This document shows positions 53,887-64,000 of a DNA stretch of 64,000 nucleotides, piece after piece. Both the position numbers and the translations under genes were made by a program. Each line of letters starts with the position of its first letter. Within the stretch, counting starts at the first letter, position 1. The stretch is from Glandiceps talaboti (taxonomy: Eukaryota; Hemichordata; Enteropneusta; Spengelidae): contig NC_135570.1 in assembly GCF_964340395.1 (NCBI RefSeq), positions 5,666,322 to 5,730,321 of the forward strand, read 5' to 3'. The notes beneath the pieces were generated by a model, which was given only the letters and a program-made list of their open reading frames with translations, made no database searches and had not been told where the DNA came from.

Positions 53887-54322
53887 TTTGGCAATAATAG
53901 TTAACCGCATTGGTGTAGATAAATCAATATTCTAGTCGTGCCTGAATATATGACACTGCCTTGTAGCATATAAAAGGTAAAGTTGCTTTTACAAACAGAA
54001 AGTGGTGTGATTTCCTGTACGTATTTAATGTCTTTAGTCTAGCTTATTTGACTTTGCTGTAATGCTTAAATACCGGATATTCCGAATATAGCATGCACTG
54101 TGAACTATTCATGAAACGATAACTAAATTAAACTAGGGAGTTAACATAACCGTTGGGATTTTGAACCTGTTGGAATCGATGAATCAAGCACTACAAGTGT
54201 AGTACAGGGAGGTCTTCACAAGCTGTACATGAAAATCATCAAAAGAGAATGCATGTAGAAGTATTTTTATGTCAATTCCATCAGTAATTCAACTATTGAT
54301 CACTTACTATTTCCTTGTTTAG

Positions 54323-55114
54323 AATACTGTATATGTACCTGAAAACACAACATGCACCGGAATTGACAAGACCAAGGAAATAATTGTAGACTTTAGAAAA
54401 CACAGTATGGAACACATTCCACTATCGGTTCACGGTAAACAGGTCGAGATTGTTGAAATGTTTAATAAGTTTCTTGGTACACTTATTTCAGATGATCTTA
54501 AGTGGGGAATGCATGTAGATAACGTCGTAAAGAAAGCCCGTCAGCGTTTTTTCTTTCTCCGTCGCCTAAAGAGTTTCGGTGTCAGCAAAACGATCATGGT
54601 CAAATTTTACGGTGCAGTAGTCTCACATTCTCGTTCACTGTCTGGTATTGCAATATTAGTAGTAGAGACCATGATAAGCTAAACAGTGTTGTTAAAACCG
54701 CATCTTCAATTATTGGGGCAGACCTTCCTTCACTTGAATCACTCTTTATCGATCGCACAATGAGGAAATCAAAATCAATAATCAAAGATGAATTTCACCC
54801 TGCACACAATATGTTTGAATTACTGCCTTCTGGGTCATGGTATAGAGCAATTAAATCGCGTACAAATCGTTTCAGTAAAAGTTTCTACCCCATGGCCATA
54901 CGCACACTAAACAGAGCATGATATACATTTTTAGCAGGTACTTATTAAATCAGAACATTTTTTAGTCATGGCCTTTTTATATGTCTGTCATTGTATTATA
55001 TCCTAGTTTTTGTATATTTTGTGTTTTGACTGCGAAACCACACCGACTTCCATTGTAAACTTTTTAAGTTTATATGTGGCAATAAAGTTATTATTATTAT
55101 TATATTATTATTAT
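54323..55114 (+). pseudogene. Rex/CR1-like non-LTR retrotransposon 3' end with frameshift and (TTA)n tail
   Basis: The first open segment reads DKTKEIIVDFRK, PLSVHGKQVEIVEMFNKFLG, LISDDLKWGMHVDNVVKKAR and QRFFFLRRLKSFGVSK. After a frameshift near 54640 it continues WYCNISSRDHDKLN, TASSIIGADLPSLES, HPAHNMFELLPSGSWYR and FYPMAIRTLN, ending at TGA 54919-54921. This order matches the late reverse-transcriptase and C-terminal region of Rex/CR1-type elements. The 3' UTR ends with aataaag and a (TTA)n tail (55088-55114), the usual 3' terminus for such elements. It is 5'-truncated, frameshifted and therefore inactive. It is an insertion in A2 not present in A1. Confidence 0.88.
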
Positions 55115-55984
55115 CTACATTCACGCAAATGGTTTTACTATCTATTTATATTTATTTATTAATCTTTCATTTACAGACACCATTTCAGTGCATTAGCACC
55201 TGATGGAACCTGTTGAATCTACCATTAGTGGTGGTGTTCTGTTTATGTTTTTGCATGATGTCATTAATATAGTCAATGAAAAAACTATTGAGATGTACTT
55301 TGTTATGATTTAAATAGGTGTTAAATAAATTATTTTATGCCTATTCTTCATGTACCCATTAATTGTTTTTAGACAATACTTTCAGTTTAACATAACAAGC
55401 AACTAAGCAAAAATATTTTAATATCTTCTTGTTTGTTATGTATTGTATAGGGCTCACTGTTCGTTAACCAGTATTGGGCACGGAACAGGTAGAGTATGGT
55501 GTACAAAATTTTGTTTATCCTTCCCTGCAACTTCAACTTTGACCGGTTTGTGTGAGAACAAAAATAATTACATTCAATTTGAAAAATTCTTCTTCGTATT
55601 ATACCCTAAACATGTACACTATCTAAACATCTGTCAAAATAAGGATGACCCTTTATTGAGATTTACTGATAGGTCTTAATTTCCTGTTTGAATGCATGCA
55701 TGGATAGGATTTGGTATTCAATCACGATAAGTGACCCAAATATCTGTTACATGCAATCACACTTTAGTTAATAAAATGAAAAATGTCAGCAGTTAAGGAT
55801 TAAGGACATGCTGGCGCTGAGTTTTATTTCACTCAATTTCATCACAAAATTAACACAGAATTGAACTAATCATACAATGAATACACACCATGTCTATTTT
55901 AATAGTGATGTGGTGTCTTTGGCCAATGAGACTGAAATTTGATGAGAAGTGTCGATTTTGTTTAAAACATTTTGACACAATTGG

Positions 55985-56446
55985 CCCTAGCAACCATGAC
56001 CACACCCTTAGCAACAACCAGATGCCAGTATATTTTGCTCAAATAACATTATCTGGTAGGCAAGTGAGTAAACGTTCAAAAAAAATGTATGCAAATATCC
56101 CTAGCAACTATGACCATGCCTATAGCAACAGCCTAAAGATGGTGTATTTCACAAAGATAACGGGGATTCTTAGACAAGGGAACAAACATTCAAAAAGTGT
56201 ATGCAAATATGCCTAGCAACAAGACCATGCCAATAGCAAAAGCCAAATTATCACATATATTGCAAAGATAACAATATGGATTAATATAAAGTGAATGAAC
56301 ATTCAAAAAAATGTGTGCATATATGTCTAGCAACATGACCATGCCCATAGCAACAGCCAAATGATCGTGTATACTGAAAGATAACAACAGGACTGGATAG
56401 GCAACTGGATAATCATTCAGCAAATGAACACCTATACCTAGCATCG
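55985..56446 (+). repeat. 112-114 bp satellite, 4 tandem units
   Basis: Unit starts (cctagcaac type) fall near 55985, 56099, 56211, 56325 and a final partial at 56437, giving spacings of 114, 112, 114 and 112 bp. Each unit opens with ctagcaac, then atgaccatgcc, then atagcaacagcc, so two gcaac boxes lie about 20 bp apart. The open frames of 84-108 codons here are repeat-derived. There is no array in A1. Confidence 0.9.
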
Positions 56447-56674
56447 ATCAGCATGTGGATAATTTTTTCTTTAAATGTACAGTTGAGGTACAACGCCATT
56501 GGCACTATTTTGAAAATTTTGAAAATACAGTTTGACATTTACGACCATATGTCAACACTAATACAGCAAGTCTACTTTTGAATGTCCATCTTTTTTTGAT
56601 TAAAATTGAATGCCCACAACACACCTTAAATTAATAGATGTGAACAAGTTTCCCACTTCAGGATATTTTGCTCA

Positions 56675-56677
<3 letters not shown>

Positions 56678-56706
<29 letters not shown>
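56678..56706 (+). repeat. Poly(T) run of about 29
   Basis: A pure T run is followed immediately by acag, mimicking a splice acceptor in front of a roughly 48-codon open stretch ending at 56853. This could equally be the reverse-complemented poly(A) tail of a retrocopy. I do not call an exon here. Confidence 0.9.
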
Positions 56707-56709
<3 letters not shown>

Positions 56710-57329
56710 GATTTTAGATTTATAGTACCTCACTATCACGGTCATATTGCAAAGGAACAAGAGATGATAGGCACACATAATGTTGTTGAATTAATATTTG
56801 ACATCAAAGAAATACTAAAATGCCAGAAACATAATGGTGCTGGAGTTTCTTAATTGTCAAATTTTTAGTTACACTTTTTCAGAGAATGATGAATAGCTAT
56901 GACGAAAATCTTGTTTTCACCCTAACATACATAAATTTTGGGTGAATGCGAGAAAGGAAATATGACACTAAAAAATAAAATGCACATAATTACCTCACTG
57001 AAATTAATTATTTACTGAGAATCATTCATTTAAAAATAGGTCAACATTTCTCCAAAGAATTCTGCATTCCCAATAAAAACGTCAAATCACAGCCTCTTGG
57101 CTATTACAAATATGAAATGTTCGTTTTAAAATCCATCTTTTGCTCGGAGTGCCTTATAAATAATTAACTTTCCTTCCTCCAAAAGACATGTACATGTATG
57201 ATTGACATTTCATACCGGGGGATTTATTATATTGTACAACCTTGATACTACATTAGTAAATCTTTGACACTGTATCTCACTGCTTAAGGTATGGTTATAG
57301 ATTTTACATGACTATCTAAATAATAATTT

Positions 57330-57480
57330 ATGTTGGTTTTTATATAGTGTTTCCCACTTTGTGCTCAAAGTGCTTTACAATTATTACCCCTGGCATGGAT
57401 CTATAGTGACACAACAGCCCTTAACACTACCTCACCAGCCAAGATTTCCATAGAAGTAAAGAATTCCTGATTTATACCTA
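57330..57480 (+). repeat. Dispersed repeat copy, related to 36152-36310
   Basis: It shares the ordered blocks tttatatagtgtttcccac, ctttacaattattacccctg, and catggatctatagtgac with the copy at 36152. It is not present at the equivalent A1 position (near 5090), so it probably inserted after the duplication. Confidence 0.5.
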
Positions 57481-59144
57481 GTGGTCAGCTGTAACAATGA
57501 AATTTGACCAAGACAGATCAAAAGCTCAATACTAAAATCTTTGAACTGCTTGCGCATTATAATCTTTGTAAATCATTTGATCTAGCAAGCTGATGATGAA
57601 CATTTAGGGTTCAAGAACTTCCTGTAATTACTGTCTTATGGTAATTAACAGATACAATGACTTTTAATAAATAACTGGCCAATTTGTAGTGACTACATTA
57701 TGTATACATTTGCATCTTTGGTTACTTTATAAAAATCTATCCCAGTTGTAGCTAGTGCAACTTTAATAGTTTTGAGTTGTACATGGGCAAGGACCTTTCT
57801 GCATTCACTTGGTCATTTAAACAGATTTCTTTCATATTTCTCAGTCTTTGATTGTTACATGCTAAACTTGCCAGGTAGATATTTCTTGTAATGGCAATGT
57901 CCATTGTATAGGAACACATTAACAGCTGGATTACAAATTAAGAAGATGGGCAGGAAGCATCAAATGTATACCCATGATAAACAATATCCAAACCATAAGA
58001 AATATGTCTAAGGTACCAAAGAGACCCATACCTAGTGTTATGACAGTATATTTATTTAGGTGTCATTAAAGTGCTGCATAAAGGCAAATTGGTTCAAACA
58101 GAAACCAATGGGTTTTCATATCTACTACCACATACTTTTCATTATTATTTCTTAGAGAGAGCACAAACCATACAATTTAATTGCTTTGGCCTGCTTACAG
58201 ATACTTAATTTTTTTGATTTGTTGGCGTTATACTCTCTGATCGTTTGTACTTGGTAAACTACTCAATGTATTTGTTTACGTGCTGAATCAATAGTAGACT
58301 CGTTTGTTACATTAGATGATCTAAGACTTGAGAGAGAGAATGATTTTAATGAGTTGTCAAAGAAGTACCTTTGATATAAGAAGTGTCACTAATTTGAATT
58401 ATTTTATATGCATGTGACAATTTGAATTACTATCAATCAATGGTAAGGTTATGTGAGGTCTAGCAGATGTGCTTTACCTGCTATATCATAAAAAATAATG
58501 GAAATAGTACAGTAAAGTACACAGTGTCGCTAACTTCTGAATAAATATGATGTTATTAAGGCTTTGCTTAGTTCCGTCTATAAACAATTATACAAAAAAT
58601 TGTGCATGGTGGTGGTGGTACAAAGCTACTGTATCAGCTTAATGATTACAAGGTCAGTATGAATTCTATCTTAAAACCTTTGGTGTGTAAGTAGAATTAC
58701 TTGGAGTTTGGTATTGTGTACATGGGAAAGTCCCCTTGAGGTATTTTGATGCTGTGCTAGTACCATGTAAAAACTGTAATCTAAGATTATTATCTTAAAC
58801 ATGAAAACTTAAGAATTAAAGTTGTAATGAAACTGATACAAGACTATTTGCATGTAAGACATCACAGATGAAATTACAACCCTTAATATATACACATGTA
58901 AGTAAAGTGAATCCATTATGAACCACAATCATTTATAGCAGTAAATGTATTTGCAAGATTCAGATATATCATGTAGTTCTTAGGCATTATACAATCTTAC
59001 TTAGATTAGAACGATAATTAAAATTATATCTCATCAGAAAATAAATATTTCATGGTTGGTTTTGTGATGATATAGAATTATCTCTCTCTAAAAAACTGAA
59101 ATAGGCTTATCTTAGTATTATCCTTAAAGAAGTACAAATGTTAT

Positions 59145-59234
59145 AATCTTGCCTTTGAGGAAGATACATCAACCCTTTCTCTTACTTGTAGATTTAAGAG
59201 AAAGTGATGATGTATCTTCCTCAAAGGCAAGATT
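59145..59234 (+). repeat. Near-perfect 90-nt hairpin
   Basis: The outer stem of 27 perfect pairs (59145-59171 with 59208-59234), a 3x3 internal loop (acc/tga) and a 10-pair inner stem (59175-59184 with 59195-59204) surround a 10-nt loop. The loop plus its edges (acttgtagattt) is repeated directly after the right arm, as expected if an inverted copy was inserted by template switching. A1 has no counterpart. The shape also resembles a microRNA precursor, though real precursors are rarely so perfect. Confidence 0.9.
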
Positions 59235-62050
59235 ACTTGTAGATTTTATACAAATGTCCAGTGAATTGACTAGCCAAGCAACTCTGAAACACAAACTAGT
59301 CAAAAATATCAACTAAAATGATTCTTTTTAGTATACATAATTATCTATATTGATTAAAAATGGCTGAGAACACATTAGTGTAAACTATTGCCAGGATAAC
59401 TATTATCTCGCTAAAATGAATATATGCAAAATTTAAGGAGTTTAAAAAAAATCATTGATTAATCTTAAGATTCAATGTACAGTCATTCATCTTCGCATCA
59501 AAAGGATATATCGCATTTCATGATATAGCCATGTTCACTCTTTCGTTAATGCCTAAGGGTGATAAGAATTAAGCCTTCGGTGTGCCCGTTCTCCCATAAA
59601 TTATTTATGTCTCTTTCATCACTTGAATGCATACTCATCTCAAAAGACCAAACATAGACAAACTTAATGCCACTTGAAGGACGAGGTTATTATGAAATAT
59701 TCAGTGCCTTTCGATGATCAGATTCTACTGTAAGTGTAACGTTTAGACCTGCTTTTTTGAAAAGTAAGGCAGCTTTATTTAGTCTGTGAACTGTTCTTTT
59801 TTGGCATCTGATAATTTATAATAGTTTAATTGAGGTTTTATGTAAGTTAGTGTATATTTTCACTTCAGTAATAGGTTTATAATCATGTAGCTTGTGCCAC
59901 TTTAATGTATTCAATGTAGATAGAATTTGAGATCCTTTCCTCCATGTTATCATATGAGATAAGTGAAAGAGGGGAATAAACGTGCATTTACATGTTCATC
60001 TCTAGGAATTTTAACTATTTTCCCCTGCGATCTGTACAGTGTAAGGCATAGTATAAGCACTTTTAAATTACTGTTTTTACAGCTGATCAATTATTCTTTG
60101 ACACATTGGTTTACAGAGGCTTAACCTCTTGATCTTTTGGTTTATATCTGTGATTCCTAACATAGGATTAAGTCTGATGTACAACTCTTAGTACACTGTA
60201 TGCTAAACTTGAGTGACAGCTTAATGCGAGACAGTTTAAGGTGAGAGAGATAACATTGGTGTATCAGGATTGTTAATACCTGAATCACGTTTTGTGCATT
60301 ATTCTTTGTTGCATTTCCAGTTGTCATAATAGGCATATATTAACCAAGCATTCCATGTCATATTCTGCTTTTTGAAACATTATTTGAGCTTCCTTTTAAA
60401 TTATCAGATGCCAAAAAAGAACGGTTAACAGACTTTCTATACTCTTAGAAATACCCCTTCATTATAAATAATTATCCATATAGGAAAATGTCAGATTTGG
60501 CTACTCCCTGTACGGAAGATATATGAAATAGTTTCGCTTGGCATCTACAATGATTTTCATGTGTTTGTGAGAGATATACAAAGTACACCACTGAAATTGC
60601 GAATTATTGTATTTCATCGACAACTATGGTTTAAATGAGAAATAAAGTTATACTAATGTACATTTGTGTAAGTTGCACGAAATGTAGATGTGCTTCTGAG
60701 AAATAGAACTATGGGGAATTTGAATGATTAGTAGAGTAAGTCGAAGTGTATGACTTGAAATAATCATATCACAAGATCCATAGAAGAATATAAGGTCTTG
60801 GTACATGTATAATACGAATCCCTGATCTGACTATATCAAATATGTTCATTATAGCTATATTTGTCAAGTAGAAAAAATATACAGCAGGTATTTTATATCC
60901 AGAAATGTTCAAAATCATGTACAATAATAAATTCAAGGGGACGATCGAACAGTTGAGTTTCTCATGCATGGCATCAGATTGTTGCAAACAATTATATAAA
61001 AGATATTGTGAAGCTCCCTCAAAATGTGAATTTGATATTTATTATCAAAGGAGTCTTGTGTGTATTACTATTGGGTATAAAAGTTAACATTCAATCTCGT
61101 CAATTGAAATGAAAAACTCTGAAGCATTTATCGGTGTAGTGGGTTGGAAAATAGCGGGTTTTTTGAAGATATCAATTCATCACACTAATAACCAGATATT
61201 ATGAATAATTGGATACTTGTGTCAAGAGGTGGTCTCAATTTGTATCATATCATATTACTTCAGCTTGGGAATTTCTTATTAACCTTGCAACTCAGCATGG
61301 TTCCTTTAACCTTTTTTTAATGTATTAAACCAACATAATTCAGTTCAACTTTTCCACATATAATATATATGCGGTGTGTTTGATGTGATTTCCACAGCAA
61401 TGAAAGGCTGTAACTTTTCGTTATTATTTTGTTCCAGATATATCTAAACTATTCTTTGTTAAAATCGAGAAGGAAATGAATCTGCCACTGTGTAAGCATG
61501 CTCGAATTACAAAATAAATGAAAGTAAAAGCCCTGTACTTAAAATGTCACATGAATTACACAGTGTCTTGGCTACAAGTAAATAGCGAAATACATGCAAG
61601 ACAGAGTACTGGTTACGACTAGTATACATTGTATATTTCTGATCATGGTCTTAACACAACCCATTAGTATTTACTCATGTGTTACACGATGCACATGTCA
61701 AAATATATCCTAGCCAGCATACAGTGAAGATATCTGAAAGTTAACTTGGAATTGTATTACATTGATTGTGTTTTTATTATTAATTTCATATGGAAATTTG
61801 GAAAACACAGAAACCTGATCAATACCTAGTGTACATACTTATATCATCCTAAAATTATGCAAACTAGTACTGGTGTTTACAACTGAATGTACATACTTGG
61901 GAAATGAAACAAACTCAAAGCTGAGAGACAAAGACTCATGGCCACCAATATTGAGTTTATGCCAATTTTACTAGGCAAAGAACCATCCTCAGTTAGTAAC
62001 ATAATGTCTCCATTTCTCTATTAAGACTTGCACTAGTCCCTTTCGGAGAT

Positions 62051-64000
62051 TTCTTTCATCTCATAATCTTAAAATATTTTACAATCTTTAAAATTTTGGT
62101 TAGGTAAGACTAGAGTCGACTCAACTGGTTAAATGAAAACCCTCTGTACCAGTATGTCATATAAAACAATAAAGGTTACAGCAGTTACCAGGATCCACAT
62201 CTCTTAGTCAAAGCATCATCATTCACAATTAAAGTAAATAAATTTTGCACTTCCTGAATTATTTACCTGTGAATATCTTTAAACCTGCTATCTGCAACTG
62301 TGTTTGTAACTCAATACATTGAAAAAGCTAAGAAATAGTTTGTTATTTTACAAACATTTTGCACATATATTAATCTTTTGTTAGTTATTGAGTTTAATAC
62401 AAACAAGGACTTGCCATATGTTGTTTCACATTGATTTCTCAAGTAGGAAGTCATGATAAAAATGAATACCCAATCCACATCTATATGACCATATTTAAGA
62501 CAGCGTCTAGTTGAATACAAGTCAATAAGATTAAAATTTGTCTGTTACGTTTGCTGTCCTTTGTTCTTTTGTGAGTGCTCATTACATACATTTGACACAA
62601 TACCATAGGTTTTCCTGAACCCAATCTCGTACTTACAAGTAGCCAACCAGAATCCATCTTACAATATAACACGCAATGTTCAAAACTACCAAAAAGTAAC
62701 AATAACACCGTTGTCTTTGCTCTGTGCTTGTTTTCTTTTTGATCAGCGCACTCTGAAGTACTGTACCTGTATGTTTCGGCGCATTACATGTTTTCATTGT
62801 TTGAGTGAATTCACTCAGCGCTATTGTGTGGCTCGAGAATACACGTCTACTATTGACCGTTCTTCCGTAAAGAGATCGAATTGAACTGATAAAGAATAAA
62901 TGAATACCTTGTTCTGTAAATGACACATCACTGGCTCCTTACTCCTCCATAAACTGCCATTAAAGTCATCAAATATCATTGATTGAGACGTCGTTGTCAT
63001 GGTATACACAAAGGGATCGTTTAAAGTGTAGACAGTTGACACCAAGCAGTGTTATATTACAATCCAATGTAGTGGTTTTCTGTAAAGAAGATGTTTGAGG
63101 CGTGAAGCGTTTGTAGTTATCAATATTGTGACTTTTACTTTTATGTAGAGTCCAATTAGACATTTTCCTTATTTGTAGTGTAATAAGAGTGTAACCTCAT
63201 TTCGTTCTAGAAATTAAATGTATTGTTGTATGGATGCCTAATGACTCAAACTTAAGTTGTTTTCTATTGAATATTTGTTCTTGTACATGTTAATATTTCT
63301 GCATAAAATGTCATCTTATTGTCGTCACAAATAATTAACTAGAAATCTAAACTAAAATTCCTCTTGCATAGTACGGTTACTATACCAACAGAATGACAAC
63401 CATTCATTGATTCCAACAACAATGTTGTCAAGATTCCTATCATTCAAACTCCTGAACAGTAATTGCTCACAATTGAATGCATAACAAACAGAAGAATACC
63501 AAGTAACTCTTTCTCCATTACGCACCCATCTTCAAATGTATCTCATATGTCCATTCATTGCTCTTTTATGAATTGTCGATCATTAGGCAAAAATAAAAAA
63601 AATATTTGCTTCTGATAACATGACTTCAGAAAATAGGGTAGGTACATGTAGGTCAGGATTTGATTTGATTTGACATTTTATTTTTTTTAATCACTTCAAC
63701 CCAAAGGAAAGATACTCGTTGGTCACAATACTTCTGTAACAGTTGATGAATTTTAAATTGCATCTCATGCATCTCAGGACTTCTAGAGTAACGACTTTGA
63801 CATACTAGTACGTGACTGGAGGTGTTACAAAACATGTAAATTGCAAATACAGACTAGGTGTAAATCATAACGATACCGTATAGGAACTAAACTACTATAA
63901 TTTTGCCTCTTTCAATGATATGCTGTGAATAATCTGTAACTCTATACAGTACATGGATGTACACTGCTTTGTAACAACCTAATGTTTGGTTTGTTGTGAG
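62051..64000. other. Gene-free flank right of block A2
   Basis: This is AT-rich sequence beyond the duplication. Several overlapping minus-strand frames (60-97 codons, 62311-63163) show no recognisable domain, signal peptide followed by ordered cysteines, or splice-supported structure. No repeats longer than short A/T runs were seen. Confidence 0.45.

Larger units (their letters stand above)
51570..62050 (+). repeat. Segmental duplication block A, copy 2 (direct repeat of 505-11170)
   Basis: This block is collinear with A1 at the anchor points listed there. Relative to A1 it has gained two non-LTR retrotransposon fragments (51783-52217, 54323-55114), a terminal-inverted-repeat element (53277-53771), a four-unit satellite (55985-56446), a dispersed repeat (57330-57480) and a long hairpin (59145-59234). 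It lacks the trinucleotide array. No gene is supported within it. Confidence 0.75.

Noticed and set aside
62311-63163. Cluster of overlapping minus-strand frames
   Set aside because: The frames overlap each other in different phases, contain no recognisable motif and lack consistent splice signals.

Overview
Organism and overall character. This looks like a window of an AT-rich animal genome, most likely a marine invertebrate. It has no dense open reading frames, it is rich in (AT)n, (TCTG)n/(CAGA)n and (CATA)n microsatellites, and it carries splice-acceptor-like sites, 3' ends of non-LTR (CR1/L2/Rex-like) retrotransposons, tRNA-derived SINE-like elements, small inverted-repeat elements and several minisatellites. 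I cannot name the species or phylum from sequence alone. Most of the open frames in the window come from microsatellites or chance.

Layout. Two old segmental duplications structure the window. Block A (about 505-11170) recurs in the same orientation at about 51570-62050. Block B (about 15270-28100) recurs in inverted orientation at about 37850-50650. The order is A1 > B1 > spacer > inverted B2 > A2, and the centre of the B inversion lies near 33 kb. The copies are visibly diverged (roughly 75-85% by eye in the better noncoding stretches) and are broken by copy-specific insertions: non-LTR fragments in A2 and B2, foldback elements in B1, and minisatellites expanded in one copy only.

Genes. 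The only convincing protein-coding genes are a mirror pair inside the B arms: 26312-26710 (+) and 38701-39099 (-). Each encodes a 132-residue secreted precursor with a signal peptide, a polar pro-region and a C-terminal peptide carrying six cysteines. Each lies just downstream of a conserved splice acceptor, so the 5' exon is elsewhere. The last 73 codons are almost identical in DNA (2 differences), whereas the first 59 codons (about 18 differences) and the flanks are diverged. This points to recent gene conversion between the inverted arms or very strong constraint. Convergent with each gene is a relic exon on the opposite strand, carrying a predicted membrane segment and different disabling changes in each arm.

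The rest. The central spacer (28.1-37.9 kb) holds a short inverted-repeat element with three 51-bp in-frame repeats, two SINE-like elements, a degenerate satellite and a miniature inverted-repeat element that has a relative in B2. The segments at 11.6-14.2 kb and 62.05-64 kb show no recognisable gene. No rRNA, functional tRNA or CRISPR array was found.
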